DNA from: RGIG1902 sp034926865
GTDB taxonomy: Bacteria > Bacillota > Clostridia > Oscillospirales > Butyricicoccaceae
Direction: 5' to 3'
DNA length: 64,000 nt
Assembly (NCBI GenBank): GCA_034926865.1
Contig: JAYFQP010000014.1
Span: 1-64,000 of the forward strand
Positions within the stretch are counted from its first letter, which is position 1. Each line of letters opens with the position of its first letter. The notes below the pieces were generated by a model, which did no database searches, was not told where the DNA came from, and saw nothing but the letters and a program-made list of their open reading frames with translations. Positions 15,763 to 24,314 of the stretch are shown piece after piece. A program made the translations under genes and the position numbers.

Positions 15763-17082
15763 TTAAGGTCTCCTTTCAATACGAGAGATAAAGAATCCGT
15801 CAGTATTATCTCTGTGTGGCAATAATGTGACAATGCCCGGATATAACTTTTGGCCTATCGTAAAGGGAGTTAAACTAAAATTGTTATGGCTTATTAGGAA
15901 GTCGTTTATAATGTCTTCGTTCTCTTCCGGCAATATTGTACATGTAGTATATATGAGGTTTCCTCCCGGTTTAAGGTACGATGCGGCATTCTCAAGTATA
16001 GCGCGCTGCAGCCGGGGAAGTTCGGAAAGCGATGATTCATCTTTAAAGCGTATGTCGGGCTTTTTTCTTATTATGCCAAGCCCAGAGCATGGAACGTCAC
16101 AGATTATACTATCAAACTGCTCTGAATATTCTGTGATGTAAAGGCTTGCATCTTTACAGCTTTCCTGTATTATATCACAACCGTACCTCGCAGCATTTTT
16201 AATTATAAGCGCTGTTTTGTGAGGGTAAATGTCATTGGAAACAATTAAACCATGATTCTCCATAAGCTGTGCTGCCAAAAGACTCTTTCCTCCCGGCGCC
16301 GCACAAAGATCAAGAACCTTCTCGTAAGGTTTTGGGGCAAGAATATTTACGGCAAGCTGTGAGGCTATATCCTGTACATAAAAGTGTCCGTTTTCAAAAA
16401 GTGGGCTTTTCAAAAGCGTCGCCAATTCACTAACGTAAAACCCATCGTTTACCAGTTCAGACTTTACTGGCTCCTGCCCCATGATAACACTGGCCTCTCT
16501 GATAAAAGCTTCAGAATCTGTTTTGATGGTATTAACTCTTATTGATGGTACAACGCTCTCGTTGTTGGCCGCAAGCAACTCTTCGGTCTCTTCAAATCCG
16601 AATATCTTAATGAACTTTTTTGTAAGCCAAAGAGGATTGCTATATTTTATAGCCAAAGTTTCTTCCCTGCTTCGCCCTTTTATCTCAGGGAGATTATTTT
16701 TCTCTCTTACTATCTTTCTAAGTACACCATTAGCAAAGCCAGCAGCCCTGCGATTCCCTGTTTTATTGATAAGATTTATTGATTCGTTAACAGCAGCGCT
16801 GTCAGGCACTTTATCAAGAAATAATATCTGATATACGGCAATACGCATTGCCTCAAGTACATATGGAGATACCTTATTTAGCTTAAGAGAACTGTAAAGA
16901 CCAATATAGTAATCTATCAGACTTTGGTTCTGGATTACTCCATAAGTAATCATTGTAACCAAAGAAGCCTGAGCTCTTGTCAGCGGCTCAAGCTTGCTTT
17001 TGAGGTATAAATCAGGCCAAGATCCTGTTTTGTGCCAGTCAGATAAGGCCTCCAGGGAGTTCTCTCTTTCGATGCTCCTCAA
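15763..17082 (-). CDS. rsmB: 16S rRNA m5C967 methyltransferase RsmB
   Basis: A 439-aa protein with an N-terminal NusB-like RNA-binding domain and a C-terminal SAM methyltransferase domain. The SAM site VLDLCAAPGGKS, the catalytic-loop PCSGLG and the second cysteine in YTTCTI are all present. Its start is a TTG (17082) that overlaps the stop of the upstream zinc-peptidase gene (TTGA); AGGAG lies about nine bases upstream and no ATG is close. Confidence 0.9.
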   Translation of the reverse strand: MRSIERENSLEALSDWHKTGSWPDLYLKSKLEPLTRAQASLVTMITYGVIQNQSLIDYYIGLYSSLKLNKVSPYVLEAMRIAVYQILFLDKVPDSAAVNESINLINKTGNRRAAGFANGVLRKIVREKNNLPEIKGRSREETLAIKYSNPLWLTKKFIKIFGFEETEELLAANNESVVPSIRVNTIKTDSEAFIREASVIMGQEPVKSELVNDGFYVSELATLLKSPLFENGHFYVQDIASQLAVNILAPKPYEKVLDLCAAPGGKSLLAAQLMENHGLIVSNDIYPHKTALIIKNAARYGCDIIQESCKDASLYITEYSEQFDSIICDVPCSGLGIIRKKPDIRFKDESSLSELPRLQRAILENAASYLKPGGNLIYTTCTILPEENEDIINDFLISHNNFSLTPFTIGQKLYPGIVTLLPHRDNTDGFFISRIERRP

Positions 17083-17777
17083 TCGCGGTTTCTCCTGCCC
17101 CCGCCAAATATCAAAAGAAGGCGGATGAATTGCGCCAGCGACACAAGAAGTGCCGCCACATATGTCAAAGCTGCGGCAGAAAGAGTCTTCTGAGCGCCGG
17201 GAAGCTCATCCTCATATAAAATACCGGTAGACGCTATGGCATCTATTGCTCTGTTTGAAGCATTAAACTCAACAGGCAGCGTAATAAGCTGAAAAACCAC
17301 AGCGGCGGCGAAGAAGACTATGCCGATTTTTATCAGAGAGAACGCATTAAGAATAATGCCTATAAAGATCATCGGCATTGCCAATGTAGACCCTATCTGC
17401 GAAACAGGTATTATAGCCGACCTTATTTTAATGGGAACATAGCCGTAAGCATATTGAACGGCATGACCTGCCTCGTGAGCAGCAACACCGACAGCTGCAA
17501 CTGTATCCGCATTATAAACATTTTCTGAAAGCCTTATTACATTTGTTCTGGGATCATAATGGTCAGTAAGATTACCGGCTACCATTTCAATGCGCACATC
17601 GGAAACTCCGTTTGCCTGAAGAACTGCCCTTGCCGCGTCGGCTCCGGTAATGCCTTTGCGTGTCCGCTCTTTTGAATATCGGTTAAAAGCCGAAGTGACT
17701 CTTCCCTGCGCAATCATCGCAAAAATGATGGCAGGCAGCACAAGAATTATATAATAGCTATCAATTCCGTAAAACAT
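17079..17777 (-). CDS. Membrane zinc metallopeptidase (YugP/DUF-type, Zn_peptidase_2)
   Basis: A 232-aa protein with three or more hydrophobic segments and the zincin motif HEAGHA (VAAHEAGHAVQYAYGY) near residue 100. It belongs to the neutral zinc metallopeptidase family typified by B. subtilis YugP; the substrate is unknown. It sits between fmt and rsmB, a position it does not occupy in Bacillus but that I believe is common in clostridia. The C-terminal helix pair suggests anchoring at the membrane with the catalytic part exposed to the cytoplasm. Confidence 0.85.
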   Translation of the reverse strand: MFYGIDSYYIILVLPAIIFAMIAQGRVTSAFNRYSKERTRKGITGADAARAVLQANGVSDVRIEMVAGNLTDHYDPRTNVIRLSENVYNADTVAAVGVAAHEAGHAVQYAYGYVPIKIRSAIIPVSQIGSTLAMPMIFIGIILNAFSLIKIGIVFFAAAVVFQLITLPVEFNASNRAIDAIASTGILYEDELPGAQKTLSAAALTYVAALLVSLAQFIRLLLIFGGGRRNRD

Positions 17778-17798
17778 AATTTCTCCTTTAGCTAAAAG

Positions 17799-18728
17799 CT
17801 ACTTGAAAGTCTCATCAAGCAGTCCTGATCTGCCTCTGAAACAGTCATCGGCTGCCATTCTTTTTTTACCGCTGAGCTGCACTTCTTTTATAAGCACAGT
17901 ACCGCCAGTTGCTTGAACCAAGAGCCCTTTTTTGTCACACTTAATTATTTCACCAGGCTTATTTTCGCAGTTATAATCGTTAAACTCCCCAGAAAAAAGC
18001 TTTAATTTTTCCTCTCCTAAAAAACCGTATGCGCCGGGAATGGGATCAAAGCCCCTTATTTTATTGGAAACAGCCTCTGCTCTGCCCATAAATGATACAA
18101 ATGTATCATTTGGTTTAATCATGTGAGCATAGGATGAAAGCTCATCTTGCTGCTTTATCGATTTGACAGTCCCCTGCTCAATTTGTTCCAATACTTCGAT
18201 CAAAAGGCCTCCTCCAATTTCTGCCAGTCTGTCGTGGAGAATCCCAAATGTGTCGCGTTTTCCGATCTCAATACTTCTAAAGGCTAATATATCGCCTGTG
18301 TCAATCCCACGGTTCATCTGCATTATAGTTATGCCGCTTTCGTTCTCGCCCTCTATTATAGCGGCATTTATTGGGCTGGCTCCCCTGTATTTAGGGAGAA
18401 GTGAAGCGTGAACGTTGATGCAGCCATACCTTGGGAGCTCAAGCACGGCTTTTGGCAACATAAGGCCATATGCAGCAACTACTATTATATCGGGGGCTAG
18501 ATTCTTAAGAAGCTCAAAGATACCATCATCTTTAAGGCTTTTGGGCTGATATACAGGTATATTATGCTCCAGGGCAAGCATCTTCACAGGAGGCATAGTC
18601 AACTTCATCCCTCTGTTTTTAGGCATATCTGCCTTGGTAAAAACAGCGCATATTTGATGATTGCTATCAATTAGGGCTTTTAATGATGGTTTTGCAAACT
18701 CTGGGGTACCCATGAAAACTACATTCAT
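17799..18728 (-). CDS. fmt: Methionyl-tRNA formyltransferase
   Basis: A 309-aa enzyme with an N-terminal Rossmann-type formyltransferase domain and a C-terminal OB-like domain that binds tRNA. Catalytic residues lie in NVHASLLPKYRGASPI and GIDTGDI. It formylates the initiator Met-tRNA using 10-formyl-THF. The start is three bases after the def stop, in the usual def-fmt order. Confidence 0.95.
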   Translation of the reverse strand: MNVVFMGTPEFAKPSLKALIDSNHQICAVFTKADMPKNRGMKLTMPPVKMLALEHNIPVYQPKSLKDDGIFELLKNLAPDIIVVAAYGLMLPKAVLELPRYGCINVHASLLPKYRGASPINAAIIEGENESGITIMQMNRGIDTGDILAFRSIEIGKRDTFGILHDRLAEIGGGLLIEVLEQIEQGTVKSIKQQDELSSYAHMIKPNDTFVSFMGRAEAVSNKIRGFDPIPGAYGFLGEEKLKLFSGEFNDYNCENKPGEIIKCDKKGLLVQATGGTVLIKEVQLSGKKRMAADDCFRGRSGLLDETFK

Positions 18729-18731
18729 ACG

Positions 18732-19217
18732 CTATTTTTCCTCCTCGTCTGCATAATACTCACGAGGATTGATATACTCCGTTACAAGTTCTGTAAAGAG
18801 GTGTCCGCTAAGGTGATCTATCTCATGACAAAAAGCTCGTGCAGTAAAACCTTCCGCCTCATATTTGAAAGGCTTACCATACCTGTCCTGTGCAGATACA
18901 GTTACCTTGTTTGGCCTCATGACTATTCCGAACTTACCAGGTACACTGAGGCAACCCTCAGGGCCCTCCTGAGTACCTTCGCTAAACTCAATAACAGGGT
19001 TCACAATTTCTACAAAGCTTCCATCTTCAACCATAACGATGGCGCATGCTCTGAGAATGCCTACCTGGGGCGCGGCTAAGCCAGCTCCATCGGCTTTTTT
19101 AAGAGTATCCGTCATATCATCAAGAAGCTGATGCAGCCTCGAATTGAAATCTGTCACAGGGCGGCATTTTTTTGTTAAAATCTCGTCGCCTTCCAATACA
19201 ATGTTTCTTGTGGGCAT
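18732..19217 (-). CDS. def: Peptide deformylase
   Basis: A 161-aa metalloenzyme with the three family motifs GLAAPQVGI, EGCLSVP and HEIDHL, in which the Cys and two His bind the metal and Glu is the catalytic base. It removes the formyl group from nascent proteins. The gene lies between priA and fmt. Confidence 0.97.
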   Translation of the reverse strand: MPTRNIVLEGDEILTKKCRPVTDFNSRLHQLLDDMTDTLKKADGAGLAAPQVGILRACAIVMVEDGSFVEIVNPVIEFSEGTQEGPEGCLSVPGKFGIVMRPNKVTVSAQDRYGKPFKYEAEGFTARAFCHEIDHLSGHLFTELVTEYINPREYYADEEEK

Positions 19218-19230
19218 TGTGATAAACCTC

Positions 19231-21696
19231 CTAATAATTGAGCGTATTTATGTCTGCAGCGACCGTTATCCCTCTTGATTGAGGAACAGATGAAAACCAA
19301 ATAAGCATATCCGAAACAAGTTTTCGGCTTTCTTTGGTTTCGTGGCCTTTAAAAGTGACTGTAAAGCGATATTTTTTATTTATTTTAGCTATTGCCGCTG
19401 GCGATGGCCCTAGAACAGGCATTTTAATATCAGAATACTTACCCTCAAAAGCTGCATTAAGCCCTGCTGCCATTGTCTTAGCTGCCTGAAGCGAACTGTC
19501 CTCGTTTTCAGATGTAAAGAAAAACGTAAATATATCATAAAAAGGTGGGGCCTTTACAAGCTCTCTAATACCAATTTCATGGTTATAAAAGGATACATAG
19601 TCCTGTTCGGATGCAGACTCAATAACAGGATTTTGTGGAGAAAACGTTTGTATTACGGCCCTTCCAGGCTTATCCCGGCGTCCGGCTCTGCCTACTACCT
19701 GAGATATCAAAGAAAAGCTGCGTTCGCCTGATATATAGCTTCCTTCATAGAAAGGGAGATCCCCGTCAATTACACCAACAAGCGTAACATTAGGAAAATC
19801 AAGCCCCTTCGCCACCATTTGGGTGCCGATAAGAATGTCAGCCTCTCCATTTCCAAAAGCATCAAGAATCTCTTCATGTGATCGTCTTCCAGTAGTCGTA
19901 TCGGCATCCATACGAAGAACTTTTGCCTCAGGGAAAAGCTCAGACAATTCGTTTTCGACTTTCTGTGTCCCGGCACCTATAAGCTTTATGTGTGTGCTTC
20001 CGCATTCGGGACATTTTGTGATAAACTCATGAGAATACCCGCAATGGTGGCACATAAGCCTTCCGTTTGCTGAGTGATATGTCAGCGAAACACTGCAGTT
20101 TTCGCACTGAGGCACATAGCCGCATTCGGCACACATAGCCATTTTGGCATTGCCTCTGCGATTTATAAAAAGGATACTTTGCTCACAGTTTGCAATATTT
20201 TTTTGAAGCTCATCCCGCAGAGTCTTGCTGATTGAAAGATCGTCGCCATTTTTTAGGCTTTCTCTCATATCAGCAATAACCGTCTTTGGAAGAGGCGCCT
20301 CATTGTATCTCTCATCAAGGGTAAATAATGTATATTTCCCGCTTAAAGCATTATAGTAGCTTTCAACTGACGGTGTTGCCGAGCCAAGCAAAAGCAGACA
20401 CTGGGCTTTTACGCATCTATATTTGGCGATATCAACTGCATTGTATCTCGGGGAAGCATCGGATTTATATGTAGTTTCATGCTCTTCGTCTATAATTATT
20501 ATACCCAGATCAACACATGGTGACAAGACCGCGCTTCGCGTACCTATAATCACCTTTGCTCTGCCAGTTTTGATCCGCATATATTCTTCATATCGTTTTG
20601 ACAGCGGAAGATTGCTGTGTACTACGGCTACGCTGCTTCCAAAATGCATTCGAAATTCTCTAAGCATCTGCGGCGTCAGCGCTATTTCAGGAACAAGCAT
20701 CATGGCGCTTTTCCCAAGACTGAGTACGTGCCTTATAAGCTCAATATAAACAGCAGTCTTCCCGCTGCCGGTAACTCCGTGCAGGAGAGCGCAGGAGGCC
20801 TCAGGCCCCGTAGTCATTTTCAAAAGTCCGTTATATATATTCTGTTGCTTAGCAGATAGCTTAATCGGTGCCTGCCCTTTTTCCAGATAATCGAAGTGTT
20901 CAGGCATTATGTATGAAGGCTGTTCTGCAAAACTAACAAGACCTTTGCGCTCAAGGTCTCTTATAATCGAAGGCTGGGCGCCGGTCTGATAGCATAGCTC
21001 ATTTTCGGGCATAGGGCCTTTCTCTCGAAGCTGAGAGAGAATCGCCACACGCTTTTCTCTGGCCTCACCTCGTCCAAGCACTTTTTGATCATATGATGCC
21101 CCGGAAATAAGCGAAACAATAATTATCATCTTTTGAAAGTTTTTTGGCGCAAGTACTTTTTCGTCTTCGATAAACCCATTATCAACCAAAGCTTTAATGT
21201 GCCATTCAATTTTTTTAATTTGGGTGGCTTTTTTTAGCTGTTCTATGGTCATAGGCTTTTTACTTTCACGAAGGGCATCAAGTATATCGGATTCTTCTTT
21301 TTGGGCTGAACACATGTCCGAGTTGCAGGCAAGATGGAACCTACCCGTAGGTTTGCTCCAAAGTCCCGGAGGTATCATGGCATTTGCGCACTCGAAAAAA
21401 GAGCAAAAATATTTATTGCGCATCCATAATGCAAGTGAAATGTCATTCTGCGAGAGACATACCCCGTCGTTATAAAGATAAAGTATTTTTTTGAGACCCT
21501 CTGAAGAAGGCATTTCATCAGAAACTGAAAGAACAAATCCCTCGGTTGGCTTATTGCCTCTGCCAAAAGGAACAAGAACTCTCTGGCCTACGGCTATATC
21601 ATAAGATTCATCTTCAACTATATAATCAAAAGGTTTATCAAAGCTGAATACAGCAGAAGAAACCGCCACCTTTGCGATCTTATATGTTTTTTCCAA
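19231..21696 (-). CDS. priA: Primosomal replication restart helicase PriA
   Basis: An 821-aa superfamily 2 helicase. It has an N-terminal 3'-DNA-binding domain, Walker A GVTGSGKT, DEEH box, and two zinc-binding clusters in the middle (CAECGYVPQCENC and CHHCG ... CPECG), then helicase motifs ending GRAGR. PriA reloads the replisome at stalled forks. It follows rpoZ, separated by two hairpins, and precedes def. Confidence 0.95.
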   Translation of the reverse strand: MEKTYKIAKVAVSSAVFSFDKPFDYIVEDESYDIAVGQRVLVPFGRGNKPTEGFVLSVSDEMPSSEGLKKILYLYNDGVCLSQNDISLALWMRNKYFCSFFECANAMIPPGLWSKPTGRFHLACNSDMCSAQKEESDILDALRESKKPMTIEQLKKATQIKKIEWHIKALVDNGFIEDEKVLAPKNFQKMIIIVSLISGASYDQKVLGRGEAREKRVAILSQLREKGPMPENELCYQTGAQPSIIRDLERKGLVSFAEQPSYIMPEHFDYLEKGQAPIKLSAKQQNIYNGLLKMTTGPEASCALLHGVTGSGKTAVYIELIRHVLSLGKSAMMLVPEIALTPQMLREFRMHFGSSVAVVHSNLPLSKRYEEYMRIKTGRAKVIIGTRSAVLSPCVDLGIIIIDEEHETTYKSDASPRYNAVDIAKYRCVKAQCLLLLGSATPSVESYYNALSGKYTLFTLDERYNEAPLPKTVIADMRESLKNGDDLSISKTLRDELQKNIANCEQSILFINRRGNAKMAMCAECGYVPQCENCSVSLTYHSANGRLMCHHCGYSHEFITKCPECGSTHIKLIGAGTQKVENELSELFPEAKVLRMDADTTTGRRSHEEILDAFGNGEADILIGTQMVAKGLDFPNVTLVGVIDGDLPFYEGSYISGERSFSLISQVVGRAGRRDKPGRAVIQTFSPQNPVIESASEQDYVSFYNHEIGIRELVKAPPFYDIFTFFFTSENEDSSLQAAKTMAAGLNAAFEGKYSDIKMPVLGPSPAAIAKINKKYRFTVTFKGHETKESRKLVSDMLIWFSSVPQSRGITVAADINTLNY

Positions 21697-21734
21697 CCGG
21701 CGGCCTCCTTATCTTTCCCGCTAAAACGAGCAAG

Positions 21735-21784
21735 AGGCAGATTTGAGCAAAATCTGCCTTCTTTGTGGGCTGACAATCAGCCAC
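21735..21784. promoter_or_regulatory. Two consecutive hairpins between rpoZ and priA
   Basis: AGGCAGATTT (21735-21744) pairs perfectly with AAATCTGCCT (21750-21759). Next, GTGG-CTGA (21765-21773, one bulged G) pairs with TCAGCCAC (21777-21784). Neither is followed by a T-run on the operon (minus) strand, so they look like mRNA stability or partial-attenuation structures rather than full terminators. coaBC, found here in Bacillus, is absent. Confidence 0.5.
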
Positions 21785-21791
21785 GAGCTTG

Positions 21792-22049
21792 TTACTCGTT
21801 TTCGCCTGTTTTTTCCTGTTCATCGGCGGAATCATTATTATCATGCTTCTCATGCGCTTCCACCGGAACTATTCTTCCGCTCATAATATCCTGTAGTGCC
21901 ATAGAAACCGGTTTTTGTGTAAGATGTATATCCGGATTATTTTCGGCATCATCGGCAATATCCCTTGCCCTTTTTGCCGCCACATTAACAAGCGAATACC
22001 TGTTATGTACTTTCTTTAGAAGATCACTCATTGAAGGATAAAGCATCAT
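21792..22049 (-). CDS. rpoZ: RNA polymerase omega subunit
   Basis: An 85-aa protein beginning MLYPSMSDLLKKVHNRYSLV, with the conserved AAKRARDI helix and KPVSMALQDI segment of the omega family, followed by a charged Glu/Asp-rich tail. It helps fold and stabilise the beta' subunit. It lies between gmk and priA as in other Firmicutes. Confidence 0.93.
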   Translation of the reverse strand: MMLYPSMSDLLKKVHNRYSLVNVAAKRARDIADDAENNPDIHLTQKPVSMALQDIMSGRIVPVEAHEKHDNNDSADEQEKTGENE

Positions 22050-22068
22050 AATTGTCGTTCTCCTCTGT

Positions 22069-22668
22069 TTATACTAAGTTTATTTTAACTCTGTTGCTGC
22101 GGCACCTTGCCGCAATGATTACAGCTGATAGGTTCTTTATTGCTTCATCAAGCAAATCATTTACAATAATATAATCGTAATCGTCCATATGGGCACATTC
22201 ATTGTGGGCTTTTTTAAGGCGCATTTCAACAATCTCGTTGCTTTCGGTACCTCGGTTTCTAAGGCGTCTTTCCAGCACATCGAAAGAGGGCGGAGCAATA
22301 AAAACAAGTATTGCATCAGGCCGCTTTTGCTTTACCGCAAGCGCGCCCTGCACTTCGATCTCAAGAACAACATCTTTCCCTTCATCAATCATCTTGTCAA
22401 CAGGAGCTGAAGGGGTGCCATAGAAATTTCCAACATATTCGGCGTATTCAAGAAGCTCATGCTTCTCGATCATAGTTTTAAAGTTTTGTTGGTTGACAAA
22501 ATAGTAATTGATCCCATCCTGTTCCCCCGGCCTGGGCGGACGTGTAGTAGCTGAAATTGAATAAAAGATATTGTCAAGAGAGCTTAAAACTCCCGTTAAA
22601 ACTGCGCCCTTGCCTGCACCGGACGGGCCTGTAACAATAAACAAACTGCCTTTTCCACTATTCATCAT
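22069..22668 (-). CDS. gmk: Guanylate kinase
   Basis: A 199-aa P-loop kinase, FIVTGPSGAGKGAV near the N-terminus, followed by the GMP-binding stretch STTRPPRPGEQDGINYYF. It converts GMP to GDP. The ATG at 22668 (or 22665) overlaps the last codons of remA and is preceded by GAGGATGAGG that also encodes the acidic tail of RemA. A longer frame reaching 22758 lies entirely inside remA and is not used. Confidence 0.93.
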   Translation of the reverse strand: MMNSGKGSLFIVTGPSGAGKGAVLTGVLSSLDNIFYSISATTRPPRPGEQDGINYYFVNQQNFKTMIEKHELLEYAEYVGNFYGTPSAPVDKMIDEGKDVVLEIEVQGALAVKQKRPDAILVFIAPPSFDVLERRLRNRGTESNEIVEMRLKKAHNECAHMDDYDYIIVNDLLDEAIKNLSAVIIAARCRSNRVKINLV

Positions 22669-22924
22669 CCTCATCCTCGCTGTCTTCATACTCACAGTTA
22701 AGCCTGTTTGCCACAGTTTCAGGCTGAAGCGGAGATAAGACAACATGTTCGGAATCAATTATAAGAACAGCTCTGCTCCTGCGGCCATATGTTGCATCAA
22801 TCAGCATATCCCTTTCCTTAGCCTTCTGGACAACCCTTTTTATTGGCGCGGATTCGGGGCTTACAATAGCAACGATTCTGTTTGCGGCGACCATATTACC
22901 AAAACCGATATTGATAAGCTTCAA
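22658..22924 (-). CDS. remA: RemA/DUF370 DNA-binding regulator
   Basis: An 88-aa protein with the near-invariant DUF370 sequence MKLINIGFGN and RDMLIDATYGRRSRAVLI. In Bacillus RemA forms rings that wrap DNA and activates biofilm matrix and osmoprotection genes. The acidic tail (EDSEDEDDE) is encoded by the region containing the gmk ribosome-binding site. It lies between yicC and gmk as in B. subtilis. Confidence 0.93.
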   Translation of the reverse strand: MKLINIGFGNMVAANRIVAIVSPESAPIKRVVQKAKERDMLIDATYGRRSRAVLIIDSEHVVLSPLQPETVANRLNCEYEDSEDEDDE

Positions 22925-22942
22925 AACAACTACCTCTTCCCG

Positions 22943-23821
22943 TTATTCAAGATTCTGTATCTGTTCTCTGATCTTCTCTATTTCGGCTTTTAGCTCAACA
23001 ACTGTTTTAGCTATTTCATAGTCATTTGCCTTGGAACCTATTGTGTTGGCCTCCCTGTTCAGCTCCTGAACAAGAAAATCAAGCTTACGTCCGGAAGCCA
23101 CGTTTCCGTTTACCATCGATTCAAGCTGCTTAAGATGGCTGCGAAGCCTGACAATCTCTTCTGTTACAGAAACTTTATCTGCGAAAAGGGCTGCTTCGGA
23201 AAGTATTCTCTGCTGGGCAATTTCGCTGCCATCAAGAAGTTCAGCCATTCTTGCAGCAATTTTTTCTCGGTATTCACTTACACTGTCAGGAGAACGCTGT
23301 TCAATAAAGGACACATACTCTCCTATCAACTTACTGCGCTCAAGTATATCTGAGCAAAGACGAGTTCCTTCAGTTTCTCTCATGATATTATAGCCGTTAA
23401 GCGCTTCACTTAACGTCTGAGATACCTGAGCTGATACAGTTTCTGCGTCAGCCTCTTCCTTGTCAGCAGAAATGGCATCCGGAAGCTTCATCACATCAGC
23501 TAAACAAAAGCCATCCAGAGAAAGGCCGTATTTTTCAGATATGCTCTTGGCGGCGTTAAGATAACCCTCTACAACAGGCATATTGAGAGCGATCCTGACA
23601 TCGCTTCCCTCTTTTTCTTTTATGGAAACATAGATATCAATCTTGCCTCTTACGAGCGTCTGAGCACTCTTTTTAACCATATCTTCAAGATATGCGTAAA
23701 GCCTTGGCACCTTGATGTTCAAATCAAGATATCTGTGATTTACTGACTTTATCTCCACATTTATTTCTCTGTTTTCGTCCTCAAGTTTGGCCCTTCCGTA
23801 TCCGGTCATACTTTTAAGCAA
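22943..23821 (-). CDS. yicC: YicC family endoribonuclease-like protein
   Basis: A 292-aa protein with the YicC N-terminal domain starting KSMTGYGRA and a C-terminal DUF1732 domain ending IREQIQNLE. E. coli YicC is reported to be an endoribonuclease. The start is taken as TTG 23821, giving the family's usual M-x-KSMTG start, with GGGGTG seven bases upstream; an ATG at 23836 overlaps that ribosome-binding site. It heads the operon, with a strong promoter at 23873-23901. Confidence 0.88.
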   Translation of the reverse strand: MLKSMTGYGRAKLEDENREINVEIKSVNHRYLDLNIKVPRLYAYLEDMVKKSAQTLVRGKIDIYVSIKEKEGSDVRIALNMPVVEGYLNAAKSISEKYGLSLDGFCLADVMKLPDAISADKEEADAETVSAQVSQTLSEALNGYNIMRETEGTRLCSDILERSKLIGEYVSFIEQRSPDSVSEYREKIAARMAELLDGSEIAQQRILSEAALFADKVSVTEEIVRLRSHLKQLESMVNGNVASGRKLDFLVQELNREANTIGSKANDYEIAKTVVELKAEIEKIREQIQNLE

Positions 23822-23872
23822 GAGCAAACACCCCATTAAAATATATTTTTACTTATAAAATAATCAATTTAC

Positions 23873-23901
23873 ATTATACCACAAACGCAGTTTTCCGTAA
23901 A
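23873..23901 (-). promoter_or_regulatory. Promoter of the yicC-remA-gmk operon
   Basis: On the minus strand, TTTACG (23896-23901) and a perfect TATAAT (23873-23878) are spaced 17 bases apart, about 50 bases before the yicC start. It may drive the whole yicC-to-rsgA string of genes. Confidence 0.6.
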
Positions 23902-23907
23902 GTTTTT

Positions 23908-24312
23908 TCAACGTTTAACAATCTCTGTTATTTCTGCTCTGGCGCTTCCCTTTGCCTCAAGCCTTTTTGAATAGAAATAGCAAATACCTACGCCAATCAA
24001 TAATCCGGCGAATGATGCCGCTATTTTAAATGGTTCTGAGCCAACCGGCAACAAATAGAAGGCAACCATCAACACAACAGGAGAAATATATGCGATATAA
24101 GCAGATTTAAAAATACTTCTTGTCGCTGTTTCTAAAATTACCGTGTCACCTTCTTTGGCACCCATGGTATTTTTAACTCTTACTCTGATAAACTGGCCGG
24201 CGGTGCCACAGCCTTTACAGCTTCCGCAGTCTCCCCCGCAAGCTGATTGTCTCACAACATCCACTAACGCTGTATCCTTTTCTATTGTAACCACTGTTGC
24301 TGTTTGTTTCAT
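23908..24312 (-). CDS. RseC/SoxR-reducing-type membrane protein
   Basis: A 134-aa protein with an N-terminal cytoplasmic domain carrying a cysteine cluster (SACGGDCGSCKGC) followed by two membrane helices (about residues 70-115). This is the RseC/SoxR-reducing-complex protein family layout; in clostridia its role is undefined, though the cysteines suggest a redox or metal cluster. ATG 24312 follows GAGGTAA and lies three bases after the FAD-protein stop. A longer frame inside the neighbour is discarded. Confidence 0.75.
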   Translation of the reverse strand: MKQTATVVTIEKDTALVDVVRQSACGGDCGSCKGCGTAGQFIRVRVKNTMGAKEGDTVILETATRSIFKSAYIAYISPVVLMVAFYLLPVGSEPFKIAASFAGLLIGVGICYFYSKRLEAKGSARAEITEIVKR

Positions 24313-24314
24313 AT

